This document shows positions 21,816 to 33,810 of a stretch of DNA of 64,000 bases, in pieces. Origin of the DNA: Hyperoodon ampullatus (lineage: Eukaryota > Chordata > Mammalia > Artiodactyla > Ziphiidae); assembly GCA_949752795.1 (NCBI GenBank), contig OX457057.1, positions 158,077,980-158,141,979 on the forward strand, read 5' to 3'. The number at the start of each line of letters is the position of its first letter. Position 1 is the first letter of the stretch. The notes beneath the pieces are model-generated. The model was given only the letters and a program-made list of their open reading frames with translations, was not told the origin of the DNA and searched no databases. A program made the position numbers and the translations under genes.

Positions 21816-22352
21816 TTTTTTTTTAATTTTTTTTTTTTTTTTTTTTTTTTGCGGTACGCGGGCCTCTCACTGCTGTGGCCTCTCCCGTTGCGGAGCACAG
21901 TCTCCGGACGTGCAGGCTCAGCGGCCATGGCTCACGGGCCCAGCTGCTCCGCGGCATGTGGGATCTTCCTGGACCAGGGCACGAACCCGTGTCCCCTGCA
22001 TCAGCAGGCGGACTCTCAACCACTGCGCCACCAGGGACGCCCTTTATTTTTTTTAAAAATTTATTTTTGGCTGCATTGGGTCTTCGTTGCTGCGTGTGGC
22101 CTTTCTCTAGTTGCAGTGAGCGGGGGCTACTCTGTTGTGGCAGGTGGGCTTCTCATTGCAGTAGCTTCTCCTGTTGCAGACCACGGGCTCTAGGCGCACG
22201 GACTTCAGTAGTTGTGGCACGCGGGCTCAGTAGTTGTGGCACATGGACTTAGTTGCTCTGCAGCATGTGGGATCTTCCCGGACTAGGGCTCGAACCCGTG
22301 TCCCCTGCCTTGGCAGGCGGATTCTTAACCACTGTGCCACCAGGGGAGTCCC
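21816..22352 (-). mobile_element. Long CHR-1-type SINE carrying a second SINE in its tail
   Basis: The reversed body at 22043-22352 is the long form: TTGGCTGCATTGGGTCTTCG, the repeated AGTAGTTGTGGCAC units, CACAGCATG-type box and ACCAGGGGAGTCCC end. The duplication TGCCTAAGATTCTT stands at 21802-21815 and 22353-22366, so the whole of 21816-22352 was bounded by one insertion. The inner short SINE later landed in its A/T tail. Confidence 0.92.
21827..22042 (-). mobile_element. Short CHR-type SINE nested in the long SINE's tail
   Basis: T-rich tail, GCGGTACGCGGGCC, body and ACCAGGGACGCCC end, all reversed. It lies wholly between the outer duplication and the outer SINE body. Its own target duplication falls in T-rich tail sequence and cannot be delimited. 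Confidence 0.9.
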
Positions 22353-22366
22353 TGCCTAAGATTCTT

Positions 22367-24904
22367 GAAACCTGCTTTCTGTCCATTTTCCTGGGACATG
22401 GGAAGACTTCATATGAGACCCATGTTAATAGTATTATATAGATGCTCCCAATGTAATACTACAAAGTTGAAACCTGGCCAAAATGCTTCCCTCAGGGGCT
22501 GGACCCAGTGGTACTAACTTGACAAAGCCACCGTCAGAGGCTTGCAATTCCTTTCTTCTCATATAGCCACTCTTCATAAAAAGGCCAGTGGTTAGTGGTG
22601 CAGTTTAGTTTATCAGTGGGCTTAACTACATGGGCAGTTTCCTATTATTTCGTTCATGTCCAAGCAGGTTGGGGATGGGAGCAGGAAGAGGGATCAGAAC
22701 GTAGAATTAGTCTGGTCACAGCCTGGGAGAACAGGTATCATTCCATGCAATAAAAGGAGGTTCAGTGTGGCAGGCAAAGCACATCCAATAGACATATAAT
22801 GGTCCAGACAGCAGTGGCAAAGGCAAAGGGGATGAAGTGGTACTGTCTCAACAGGTGGGCACAATACAACAGCAGAGAATAGGCAGATAGACACTCCAGA
22901 GAAGGTCTGGAAGGCAGACCATAGGCTTCAAGAAAGTCTCTCAACAGATGGTAGATCCCAGACTTCAGCTTGGAATTTGGGGCAGATCTTTAGGCCTTAG
23001 GAATAGGATAAGTAAAAATAAGGAAGGAACAGATGAATAGGCAGGTAAATTAGAACCAAGAGGGAGGAACCAAGGTGGTCAGAGGGCCAGTTATGAAAAA
23101 ACAGAGTACAGGGATTGCATATGAGAACAAAGCAAACACTCAAACATTCAAACCAGGGCTAAAGGGTGGAGGTAGACCATCAGCAGTGAGGGAAATGAAA
23201 CAGAGGAAGCCTGTACATAAGATCCCATGGCTCCAGCTGGGGAGAGGAGGAACGCTGGACAGGGAAACCGGGTTGGACCTAACACAATTTATGTCAGACT
23301 TGAGCAGAATCTGAAGATGATGAGATAATACTAAAATCAAGGTATCTCTCACATTATAGTTCCTTACTTACTCCACTCAGAATAAAATATGTTGATCTAG
23401 ACAGAAAGATGGGCTCTCTAGAATACTTCTTGGACACTTTGTAAGGTGGGCATAGAGATAAAAGATGGAGTTACAGTCCAAGTCCATGGCCTGGAGCAAG
23501 TTTGGAACAGGACCTGATGCCGTACCATAGATGAGATTACAATATATTGTTATTTTCAAGGATGCTTAATCAGTCTGGAGCAGTAGCATTCAAATAGTGA
23601 AAATGAATTCTAAAACATCATTCAGGGAAAATCACAGCAGCACATGTGAGGGAAACACAGCGAGTGAACCCTATTAAATTCTGGGCTACTGACCCTGAAG
23701 TGAGTGTATTAGATGACTGGGTTGCCTTGCCTCAGAAATATTAGTACCACTGGCCAGACATCACAGTGCACAGTATCCAAAAATGGGCACACAACATATG
23801 TGATGAATAAGATGGCTAAAATCTTTACAATTCAACTAAGCAAGAGTATGGATGTTATACCTCTTCCTGTTCCAAAGCAAGGCAATGGTACAAATATTTC
23901 ACATTAAACCATTTTTGTTTTGTATTGCTGCTAAAGATCCTCTCTGAGTTCACTCAAACATAGCATGGTTACTCCAGCTACTTTATCAGTCAGGGTACAG
24001 GAAAACAGAAATCACTTCCTGTTTGTACAAGGGAAGCAATTTAGTGCAGGGAATTCTTTACAAAAGTGATCAAGGAACTGAGTCCTAAACAGTTTCTGAC
24101 ACAGGAGTGTGATCCAGAGATCAGCAACAGCTGGAATACTGCCCACTGCTAGACTGGAGGGATAAAAGGAGAAGGGGCTGTCACCAGAGCCCACCGGCTG
24201 GGCCCATAGGAGTATGCTGGTAAATGTTTAACAATGACTCTCTGTCGGAAGGAAGTTTGCAATTTTGAGGTATAGATGCTCCCAGCAAGGCCTAAGTCAT
24301 CAATGTGATATCACTAAACACAGAGGTAGGAGAAAATGAACAAAATTGTCCCTCATTAGCACGTATGAGCTGGTTCCAGGGCAATCCTAGGCTAGAGTCA
24401 CTTGATGGAAGCTGTAGACCCACATGGACTCAGCTGCTGCCAGTGCAGCCGACAGAAGCAGAGAGGGAAGGGGAATATACCCCATCATCTACTAGTGCCT
24501 CTTACTGACCCAACCCAGCCAGGAAGATGCACGAGCAGGGTCCCTCCTACAACACAGAGCAGAGTGAGGAAAGGAGAGAATGGATCTGGAATCCTTGTAA
24601 TCTTGCTGATATTGTTCACATACTCAATTAGATTAATTAGGCAACGCAGGGTTGAAATGCATGGTGCTTAGGACTGCAGATGCAGTATCAGCATGCAACT
24701 AAAAGTTCAAATTTGGCCTCAACATACAAAACCAATGACAGTTTTGAATCTTTGAGTAAATATTTAAGAGATGGGCTTTGAGGTATTTGAGATTTTTTAA
24801 ATGACATTATTGAACATCTCATAATATCACAAGATACATTTAAGAGGTATTTTGTGTACTACAAGGAGAATTTCAAGCGACCAAAATTCCACTCATCACA
24901 TATT
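22367..24904. other. Unassigned 2.5-kb stretch, no gene seen
   Basis: No repeat identified with confidence. 23990-24210 (TTTATCAGTCAGGGTACAGGAAAACAG...) resembles the start of an old interspersed repeat that I cannot name. Open frames of 60-92 codons on both strands carry no recognisable domain. Confidence 0.4.
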
Positions 24905-26000
24905 TTTCTCATTAAACACTCGCCATCATTCATTCAGCAACCATTTCTTGAGCACCCACTCTGTGTAGACTCTGTTCCAGACACTCGGCAAACAGCAATG
25001 GACAGAACAGACAAAATCCCTACCTTCAAGGAGCCTACACGCTAGTAGGGGAACTAGACAATAAAAATAAACAAGCCAACCACATAGAATATTAGAAACT
25101 GATAAGCACAATGGAGAGGGAAAAGGCAATAAAATAGGGATAGGGAGTGATGAGGGGGTTCACAATTTTTAAAAGATTGGTCAGGGAAGGCCTCACTGAG
25201 AAGATGTCATCTGAGCAAAGACTTGAAAGAAGCAAGAGAATACACCATGGAGATGGGGTGGGGTTGGGGGAAGAGCCCTCTAGGAAGAGGGAAGTGTCCC
25301 CAGGGTAGAAGTTGCCTAATGTATTATAGGAACAACAAAAAGATTGGGGCAGAGTCAGGGGAAGGGGCAATACAGATCATGTAGTCCGTTGTAAGCTCTT
25401 TAGACTTTGCCTTGAGTGAAATGGGGAGTCATTGAAGGTTTTGAGCAGAGGACTAACATCACCAGGATCATTCTGGCGGCTATGTTTAGAATAAATAGTA
25501 GGGGTCCAGCAGTAAAAGCAGGGAGGCCAGTTAGGATGCTACTGAAATATTTCCAGCTCTCAGGAGATGATGTGGCTTAGGTTAGGGTGGCAGAAGTAAA
25601 AGTTGGAAGAATTGGTCAGATTGGGGATGTATTTGGAAGGAAGATACAATAGGATTTGCAGAAGGATTGGCTGTAAGGTATGAGAGTCAGAGAGAAGTTT
25701 AGGGATGACTATAATTTGGAGCCTGATAGACAACTATGAGTGGATTAGCTTTAGGGAAAAAAATCAGGTTTTGTGTTTGAACATGCTAAGTTTGAGATGT
25801 CAGATATTTAAGACAAGGTGTTGAATAGGTGTTGGACAGAACACTCTACCTTGTGTTCAGGCAGAGGTCTACGTGGGAGGTAAAAATTTGGGAGTTGTCA
25901 TCAGGTAGATGGAATTTAAGGCCCTGAAACTGGATCAGATACCTAACACCTGTGGACTGAGCCTGGCAACCCTTCTGACCTGAGGTTCTCTAAACTTATT
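24905..26000 (-). mobile_element. L2 LINE, 3' end and part of the ORF
   Basis: A long reversed L2, in order from the 3' tail. CATTCATTCAGCAACCATTTCTTGAGCACCC and CAAGGAGCCTACACGCTAGTAG come first. GGTCAGGGAAGGCCTCACTGAG, CATGTAGTCCGTTGTAAGCTC and ATTGAAGGTTTTGAGCAGAGGACTAAC follow, then CATGCTAAGTTTGAGATGTCAG. The ORF on the minus strand is riddled with stops. It stops at about 26000 at an LTR-like block, and its last 200 bp are present again beyond that block. Confidence 0.88.
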
Positions 26001-26667
26001 TTTAAGGCAGGACAAGAAAAATTTAACATAAAAGTTTCTCTGCCATTTGAACCACGATCTCCTCCCCTTCAGTGTGTGTTGCGCATCTGCATTATACATC
26101 AACTACATCCCTTAGAAGACACTGAAATGCCTACTTGCCAAAAAAAAAAAAAAGAAAGAAAAGGCAATTTTCTCCTGATACCAGCAAGGTAACTCTTTAG
26201 GAGATAACATTCCTTTCTCAATCCTGTAGAGGGTCACAATGACCCACTACTCCCCTTGTTGGACTATGTAAACAGTTAATATATTACTTTGATGTATAAC
26301 CCTTTGTCTCAAAAACTTATATAACTGTGCTTTGGTGTCTTACTGGTGGAACAGTCCTCAGAGCTTTCTGAAAGACTGTCTTTTGGGTTATAATCCTCGA
26401 GTTGGCGTGAATAAAATTTTCCATTTCTTTCTTGGATTGACTAATGATTAGGTTTTTTCATCAACAGATATTTAAGGCAAGATGTTGAATAGATGTTGGA
26501 TGGAACACTCTATCTTCAGTGTTCAGGTAGAGGTCTAGGCTGGTGGTATAAATTTGAGAGTCACCAACATGTATATGGAATTTAAGGCCATGGAACTGGA
26601 TCAGATACCTAACATGTGTAGACTGAGTCCGGCAACCCTTCTGAGCTGAGGTTCTCTGAAAAACTTA
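25801..26667. repeat. Direct duplication of about 200 bp of L2 flanking an LTR-like block
   Basis: Copy 1 (25801-26000) and copy 2 (26465-26667) both begin CAGATATTTAAG and both contain GGAACACTCTA or its close match, GGATCAGATACCTAAC and CTGAGGTTCTCT. By eye about 85% identical. The repeat period is about 664 bp; the spacer is the LTR-like sequence. Confidence 0.85.
25995..26466 (+). mobile_element. LTR-like element between duplicated L2 pieces
   Basis: The plus strand has the order expected for an LTR: TATA-like CTTATATAACTG at about 26315, then CAGTCCTCAGAGC and GGGTTATAATCCTCGAG, an AATAAA signal at about 26411, and a U5-like stretch ending CAACA at 26466. An A-run sits at 26140-26152. 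No internal retroviral sequence. The left end is not defined and no short target duplication is visible because the flanks are themselves duplicated. An unclassified solo LTR is my best reading. Confidence 0.55.
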
Positions 26668-27145
26668 AGACAATTCCCTAAGGCACCCATTGTATGCAAC
26701 AAATTAATTTCCCTCCTACGCATCTAGAACAGTACTAGATACTTCCCTTGGGAAAATTGAGAAAATGGTCATTCAAATTGTTTTCTGTGTTGTGTGGTTC
26801 AGATGAGAAACCATGGTTGGGAGAGGCTGATTAGGGCACTCTAAAATACAGGGCAAAGAAGAGGAGGGAGCAGAAAGAAAACTGAGAAGTGGCCAGTGAG
26901 GTAGGAAGAAATCCAGGGAGAGTGGAGACCTGGAAGGTAAGTGGAGGGAGTGATCAAGGGTATCAAATGCAGCTGATGGGTTCCACAAGGTGAGCACCGA
27001 GAATTTATGGACAGATTTGGCTACACAGAGGTCTAGGAACCTTGAGAAGTGCAATTTCAGTAGATAGGTTTGGACTGGTTTTAAGAGAGAATGGGAAGAG
27101 TGAGCCTTCCTTAGATTAGAGTTATACAGTGATTTGAACTGGATC
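26465..27145 (-). mobile_element. L2 LINE, ORF (RT) portion continued
   Basis: Continues the reversed L2 after the LTR-like block. The minus strand keeps a 124-codon frame (26773-27147) with the L2 reverse-transcriptase stretch NPSAAFDTLDHSLH, which corresponds to the catalytic A region of CR1-clade RTs (one catalytic Asp is in this box). The frame is short and the remaining RT motifs are missing or out of frame. Confidence 0.85.
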
Positions 27146-27610
27146 AAAACTTCCTATTAATAATTTTTCAAGCTTCTGCATCAATCTGATTGAAGATTAT
27201 TCTGAGTGGGCTTAGCTGTTTAGAAAATTATACCCATTTGCAGGAATTTATCTCTTAATCAGACTTTTTTTTCGATGCTGGACAATCAACAAAACAAAAA
27301 TATATCAGGTATTGAGGCTCCAAGCGATTACACAAATCCAGATTTTAAATATTTGTGTTCATCATAGTCTGTTAGAGTTACTGGTTAACTTGAAAGAAGG
27401 TAGTTATTAGAAAACTGAACTTTTAAGAGAAATTCATGCTAATAAAATTGAACCTGTAGCTCAACATATTGGACGTTCGTATAAGTTTCATTTGCCAAAA
27501 ATATTTAAATGTCACTGATACAATCCAATCATTCCTGTTGTTTCAAACTTCCTTAGACACATCACCTATATGGAGAGCTTCAACCACTTGAAGGTTGACA
27601 GCTAACAATA
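27146..27610. other. Unassigned AT-rich sequence
   Basis: Nothing recognised. Ends where a faint MIR relic begins. Confidence 0.5.
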
Positions 27611-27770
27611 TAAAATATACTGTTCTATAGTTCTCATGATCCAGTGATCTGTTTATGTGATTTGCACAAATCACATAAATTCTCTAAACACTAGTTTCTT
27701 TTTCTATAGGCCAAAAATGATAATACTGGAAGGATTCATTAAAAATACTTTAAATATAGTTTCTCAGTAA
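27611..27770 (+). mobile_element. Diverged MIR relic containing a palindrome
   Basis: GTGATTTGCACAAATCACATAAATTCTCTAAACACTAG then TTTCTTTTTCTATAGGCCAAAAATGATAATACTGG follows the MIR order (loss of later core letters is heavy). The 28-bp palindrome at 27652-27679 falls inside. Confidence 0.5.
27652..27679. repeat. Perfect 13-bp inverted repeat, 2-bp spacer
   Basis: TTTATGTGATTTG (27652-27664), CA, CAAATCACATAAA (27667-27679). All 13 positions pair; AT-rich arms could extrude as a small cruciform. No known role. Confidence 0.9.
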
Positions 27771-29588
27771 TGAAAGTAAGTGACATATTAACACTGGAGT
27801 AACTGGACCACCTAGAAAGTTTGAGATGTTTACTGACCTCGACAGATGGCCCAGCTGACTCAAGTGAATGGAACAAAAAGGACCTAAAATAACAGAAAGT
27901 AGAAATATCATGTGCAGAGCTCTTATAAAGGACTTTCCAGCATGCTTGCTATAGAACCAATGTGCTCTGCCGCTTTCAGGTGCCATTAGCACGATGTCAT
28001 ATCTGAAAGAGCAACTTCCACATATGCACTATGTCACCCACACCTTCACTTATGTGGCATCAACTCTTTCCCTCTTAGATCATCCAAAAGCTTCGGTGAT
28101 TGAGGTATAGATGCTTGAGATTCTGTGGACTACTTGTTTTTCATTTTCGAGACTTTCTGAAAACAACTGCAGAAATACCAAGACCTTTGGGAAAAGGGCT
28201 GATCTTACTACATTTGGAGCCAGACTGCAAACCAAGAGAAATGGAAATATTACAAGCCTATTTTCCTGAAATCCCTGTCAGAGCTGCTCCAGCAATTTCT
28301 TGGCTTTATGCTTGACCTCAAAACAGGACAATTCCGCCTTCCAAATCCATCTGCATTTTTAGCTTTAGCTCTAGCCTTATACTTAAATATGCAGTTTAGT
28401 CAGGCACAGGGCTGGTAGTACCCAGACTGGCAAATCTGAATTATGATATGACCATTGGATATATAAATCAGATGGTAAACTCAAATCACAAATCCTATAC
28501 CACAATATTCAACTCCAAGGAATCTAGTACCAGCAACGTACTGCCATATATTTTCAGACTATCTAAAAGACCCATGCTTCATGTTGAAATGATCCTAAGC
28601 CAGGGTTGTGGCTCAGGTTAGCAAGTGTCAAGAATTGCAGTTGACGCTGTCTCATAGCTAGAGTTTTAAAGTCCTGAATAACTTAGAGGAAAGTCTGAAA
28701 GAAAAAGTGGTTACCAGTGTTTAATGTAAAGATTGCAAGTTGAGAACTTCAGACTAATCTTTTACTCCATCAGTCTGGTATTAGCAGACTCAGGAAGCTG
28801 CTGTAAACAGTTGGCACTGCATAGCTCACTCCTGCCTCCATGGAGCTATATGCTCCGGCCACAGCTTCCCCACTGCACTCTCCCGAGGACGGCTGTGTCC
28901 AAGAATTCACTCAGCCAGTGCTCTTGGAAATAAAATTTAACCTTTCCCTTCGCAAGAGATATAAAACACTCTCCTATGGTCCCTCATCCAGAGCCGTTTC
29001 CTGGGCAGATGACCAGAGGAACATCCATTCAGAAAATCAGAAATCAGGTTGCCAAGCAAATGAGAAGTTAAAGAGACAATACTGAGGGAAGAACCCATGT
29101 CATCCTGATCCTTGCTTAATAGCCATTCAAAATCTCTAGAAGATTGGTTTCAATTTGTTCCAGGCCCAAGACACAAATTTATTCCTTCAAAGGGACAGAA
29201 AGATAGTTTTGGACGAGAGTAATCCCAGGAGGTCTAACCCAAAGAACACTAAAAGGTCAAGATCAACTTAAGTCCTACTCCAAGGGCCCTCTCATCAGTT
29301 CTGGACTGCAGCCAACTTCTGGAGCCTGGCACAATTCCAACTCAAACCACATGCTCGGCTCCAGAGCAACGTTTAGTATTGTCTGAACCAGAGAGGCCTC
29401 CAGGTTGCATCGGATGTCATAGGTGTGTTCTGGTGAGCAGCAGGGTTTCCAGTTTGATTTTATTCTGGCTCAACTGTCCACCCTCACGTTTGAAGCAGAA
29501 CTGGACCATCTTCTCATCCCCTCTCTTTTCATGTCTCTTCCATGTAATCAAGGGTGCCACTTTATCAAGTCAGATAGCATAAGCTTAT
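27771..29588. other. Unassigned 1.8-kb stretch, no gene seen
   Basis: No repeat identified firmly. 28820-28960 has an LTR-like look (ATGGAGCTATATGC... then GGAAATAAAATTTAACC), but no ends or duplication can be drawn. Frames of 66-81 codons show no domain. Confidence 0.4.
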
Positions 29589-29700
29589 TTCAAGAAAGAA
29601 AGAGAAGAAAGAGGGAAGGAAGAAAGTAAGGAAGGGAGAGAGGGTGGGATGGAGGGAGGGAGGAAAGTCTATTAAAAGAGAGGGAGAAAGATAAAAGAAA
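29589..29700. repeat. Purine-rich (GAAA/GGAA)n low-complexity tract
   Basis: About 110 bases nearly all A and G (AAGAAAGAAAGAGAAGAAAG ... GGAGGGAGGGAGGAAAG). Frames through it encode only Lys/Arg/Glu-rich or Leu/Ser-rich strings. Confidence 0.85.
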
Positions 29701-29919
29701 ACCTAGTGGGGAAAGAATTTTAGGCCTCCATGTAACAACTTTGAAGTGTGTCCTCCACCAATCTAAAGAGCTAAGAAACATGCAAACCATACACCTCTAG
29801 GACCCTTGCTTTCCACGGCTTTCTAGGACTGCTCTGGTATACTTTGCTCCATTGTTTGCCTCTTCTATATCAAAAAGATCATTTGATTTCCCTGCTAGCA
29901 TTTTGTGCTTTGTTTTTTT

Positions 29920-30200
29920 TTTAATTATCATGAAGTAAAACGGACTTTATTGGTGTACAGTTCTACGAATTTTAACACATATATATAGATTTGTGTAAAC
30001 ACCACCACTGTCAGGATACAGAACAGTACCATGAAGGAACCTCCTGGTGCTATTCCTCTGCAGTAACACCCTCCCCAGACTCCTAACTCAGCAACCACTG
30101 ACCTGTTCTTCATAAATAGATTGCTAACAGTTTCTTTGGTCCACATTCCCAAACTAGAACTTCTACTATTTATAGCTTGAAAGTTAAGCACCTTGTTATG
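29920..30200 (-). mobile_element. L1 LINE 3'-end fragment
   Basis: Reversed L1 3' UTR: GACTTTATTGGTGTACAGTTC, AACACCACCACTGTCAGGATACAGAACAG, then TAACACCCTCCCCAGACTCC. Old, 5'-truncated. Confidence 0.75.
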
Positions 30201-31734
30201 GCAGTAATTTTAATTCATATTAAAATGTATTCAAAATAAAATGTAAATTTATGTTAATAAGCATGAAATTATAAAAGGTGAGCCATCTGAATCTGTACCT
30301 TTAATTCCAGCCAACATCAACCTGGGATCAGGCAGCCCAGAAAACCCAACACTGTTTATGAAGGTCTGGACCTTCTCTCTTGCCCCTGTGAACTTTCATT
30401 CACCCTGCTCTTGAATGCCCTTTAATCAGCCTCACATTCAGAATTGACGATGTATATAGTTTGTCTAGTTCTGACCTGCTGCTCCCTCTTGGACATGGAC
30501 TGCACTCACTCCTGCACACTCTGCACTTCCGGATTCTCTAATTATTTTACCTGGGCCACCTCCAGCCTTTAAGCCCCAAGCCCCAGGAGTGGCCCATTAG
30601 ACCAATATACTTTCTTGGTCCAACCTGCTCTCAAGCAAGGGACAAGTTCTGAAGTTACTACATTCCCCAGCTTGCTGTACAATTATCTGAAATGTAAACC
30701 ACATATACAACTTTTCTGAAAATATAAGATATTAAGAAATCAAAAAGTATATTATACATCACTATACTATAACCTATAATATATTATATAATATTAAAAT
30801 ATATATTATATGATTCTAACATTATATATAATGTGTATACAAATATATTACTACCAGATTTTAAAAATGGGTTTAGACTACCATAGAAATGATAATACAT
30901 TTTGAACATTCACTGAAGTGACCCTTTATGTTGAATCTTTATGGGTTGAACAGTCTATTTCTTATAAAATTATATGATCTGAGAATTTACATAATATATC
31001 TTTCTTAATACTTTAAGGCTATTAAAATCCAACATTATTAAATTAACATTAGTTATGCATTTTTTAGGTTTATAAATCTGAATCAACAAGTTCCTAGCAT
31101 CATCAAATTGCTCGGCTCTTTGGATTAAACGGAATTCTATGTAAAAATATGGCTTACTGATGATTTAGATATAATTGAGGTTTATATGTCTACTCCCTCT
31201 CTCAGCAACACTATCTTCTTTAACTATTGTCAAATGAGTTAATTTCCTAATGACAACCGGAGAAAAATCTCCTGTTGCACTATTTCTTTGCATAAACTTA
31301 CAGCTTGTTTGCTCCTACATTACTGAGCTCTTATCGATCCCATAAACCAATAATTATGAAACACTTCTTCATTGCAATCCTTTTGGGAACAAGCCAAAGA
31401 ACAAATGAACAGACATGTTTTTCATGTGTCTCTTTCCTCCTCATTAACTCACACTTGTGACATGATTAAGTTATCATTTCAAAGCATGTCTGTGATAGTG
31501 AAATGCTCACTAAACCCGAAGTATAAATCCATCATTCCTATCCCTGACATGTGAGTCTGTTAACCTCTCATTGACAATAGCTGAAAAAGAGCTCCAATCT
31601 CAATGTTTTCTCTATACATTGAGCATCTAATATTAAAAGAATCTGCATCTATGGCAAATAACCAAGTCAAGTTCATTACGTTCAATTTGTATAAAGAAAT
31701 ACAGATTTTTATATTAAGAGAAAAATTCTTAAAT
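30201..31734. other. Unassigned sequence with an AT-only patch
   Basis: 30300-30660 is ordinary unassigned sequence. 30750-30860 is almost pure A/T with many TATA palindromes (ATAATATATTATATAATATT). The rest is AT-rich with no recognised element until L1-D begins near 31735. Confidence 0.5.
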
Positions 31735-33810
31735 TCAAAAGGTTAAATACAATACAAAGTTAACATACAAAAATAAGTTTCTATTCACTAACAACAAATT
31801 ATCTGAAAAAAAGAAATAAAGAAATCTATCCCATTTATCTAAAACAATAAGATACTCATGAATAAATTTAACTAAGGAGGTGACATATCTCTATACTGAA
31901 AACTATAAGACGTTGATAAAAGAAATTGAAAAAACTCAAATAAATGGAAAGGTACCCCACATTCATGAACTGGAAGACATGCTACTGTTAAAATGTCAAT
32001 ACTACCAAAGCCACCTATAGATTCAATGCAATCCCTATCAAAATTCAAATGGCATTTTTAATAGAAGTAGAGAAAACACTCCTAAAATTTCTATAGAACC
32101 ACAAATGACCCCAAATAGCCAAAGAAATCTCCAGAAAGAAGAATGGAGCAGGAAGCATCACACGTCTGATTTCAAGCTATACTTTAAAGCTATAGTCATC
32201 AAAAGAGTATGGTACTGGCGTAAAAGCAGACAAACAGACCAATGGAACAGAATCAATAGTTCAGGAACAAAATTGATAGCCCAGAAACAAACCCAAACAT
32301 ATGTGATCAACTAATATTTGACAAACAAGCCAAGAATACTCAATGAAGAGAAAACTGTCTCTTCAATAAATGGTGCTGGGATAATTGGCTATTCACATGG
32401 GAAAGAATGAAACTGGGCCCATATCTTACACCACTCACAAAAATTAACTCAAAATGGATTAAAGACTTTAATGTAAGACATAAAACCATGAAATTCCTAG
32501 AAGAAAACATAGGAATAAAACTCCTTGACATAGGTCTTGGTAATGATTTTTTGGATATGACACCTAAAGCACAAGCAACAAAATCAAAAATAAACAAGTG
32601 GGACTATATCAAACTAAAAAGCTTCTGCACAGGAAAAGAAACCATCAACAAAGTGCAAAGACAATCTACAGAATGGGAAAAATATTTGCAAACCATACAT
32701 CTGATAAGGGATTATATTCAAAATACATAAAGAACTCATACAACTCAATAGCAAAAATAATAATAACAATTACCCAATTCAAAAATGAGCAAAGGACCTG
32801 AATAGACATTTCACATACATGCAAGAACAACAGATACAGGAAAAGATGCTCAACGTCACTAGTCACTAGGGAAATGCAAATTAAAACCACAATGAGATAT
32901 CATCTCATGCCTATTAGAATAGCCATCATCAAAAAGGCAAGAGATAACAAATACTGGCATGGATATAGAGAGAAGGGAACACTTGTGCACTGTTGATGGG
33001 ACTGTAAATTGGTGCAGCCACTGTGGAAAACAGTATGGAAGTTCCTCAAAATATTAAAAACAGAACTGCCACATGATCCAGCAATTCCACTTCTGAGAAT
33101 ATATCCAAAGGAAATGAAAACATTAACTCAAAAAGATATCTGCACCCCCGTGTTCGTAGCAGCATTATTTACAATAGCCAAGACACGGAAATACCCTAAG
33201 TGTCCATTGATGGGTGAATGGATAAAAAATTTGTGAAAAATTATATATATATAATTCAGCCAAAAAAAAGAGGAAACCCTACCATGTGCAAAAAAAACGG
33301 ATGTACCTTGAAGGCACTACGTTATGTGAAATAAGTCAGACAGAGAAAGACAAATACTGTAAGGTTTCACTTCACTTATACATGGAATCTTTAAAAAAAC
33401 AAAGAACTACAAATTCATAGAAAAAGAAAAAGATATCACGTTTGAAGTTATCAAAGACAGAGGGTGGGGGAGGGGGAATTGGAGGAATGTGGTCAAAAAG
33501 TACAAACTTCTAATTATAAGTTAAATAAGTACTAGGCATGTAATGCACAACACAATTACTACAGCTAACACTGCTGTATGATATTTAGGGAAGTTGTTAA
33601 GAGTAATTCTTGAGTTCTCATAACAAGAAGATAACATTTTTTCCTTTTCTTTCTTTTCCTTTTAATGTATCTGTATGAGAAAATGGATATTAGGTGAACC
33701 TATTGTGGTAATCATTTCACAATGCATGTAAATCAAGCCATCATGCTGTACACCTTTAACGTGTACAGTGATATATGTCAATAATGTCCCAATAAAACTG
33801 GGGAAAAGGG
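31735..33810 (+). mobile_element. L1 LINE 3' part (L1-D): ORF2 C-terminal half and 3' UTR
   Basis: Begins in the ORF2 region after the RT core and runs to a 3' UTR ending near CCCAATAAAACTGGGG at 33800. Kept frames include 32407-32730 ([40 protein letters not shown]) and 33009-33236 (the C-terminal part with [20 protein letters not shown]). Frameshifts separate them. No endonuclease or catalytic RT box remains. 5'-truncated, mid-age. Confidence 0.9.

Noticed and set aside
30750..30860. AT palindromic patch as a possible origin or promoter
   Set aside because: TATA-like palindromes are expected in near-pure AT DNA; there is no other supporting element.
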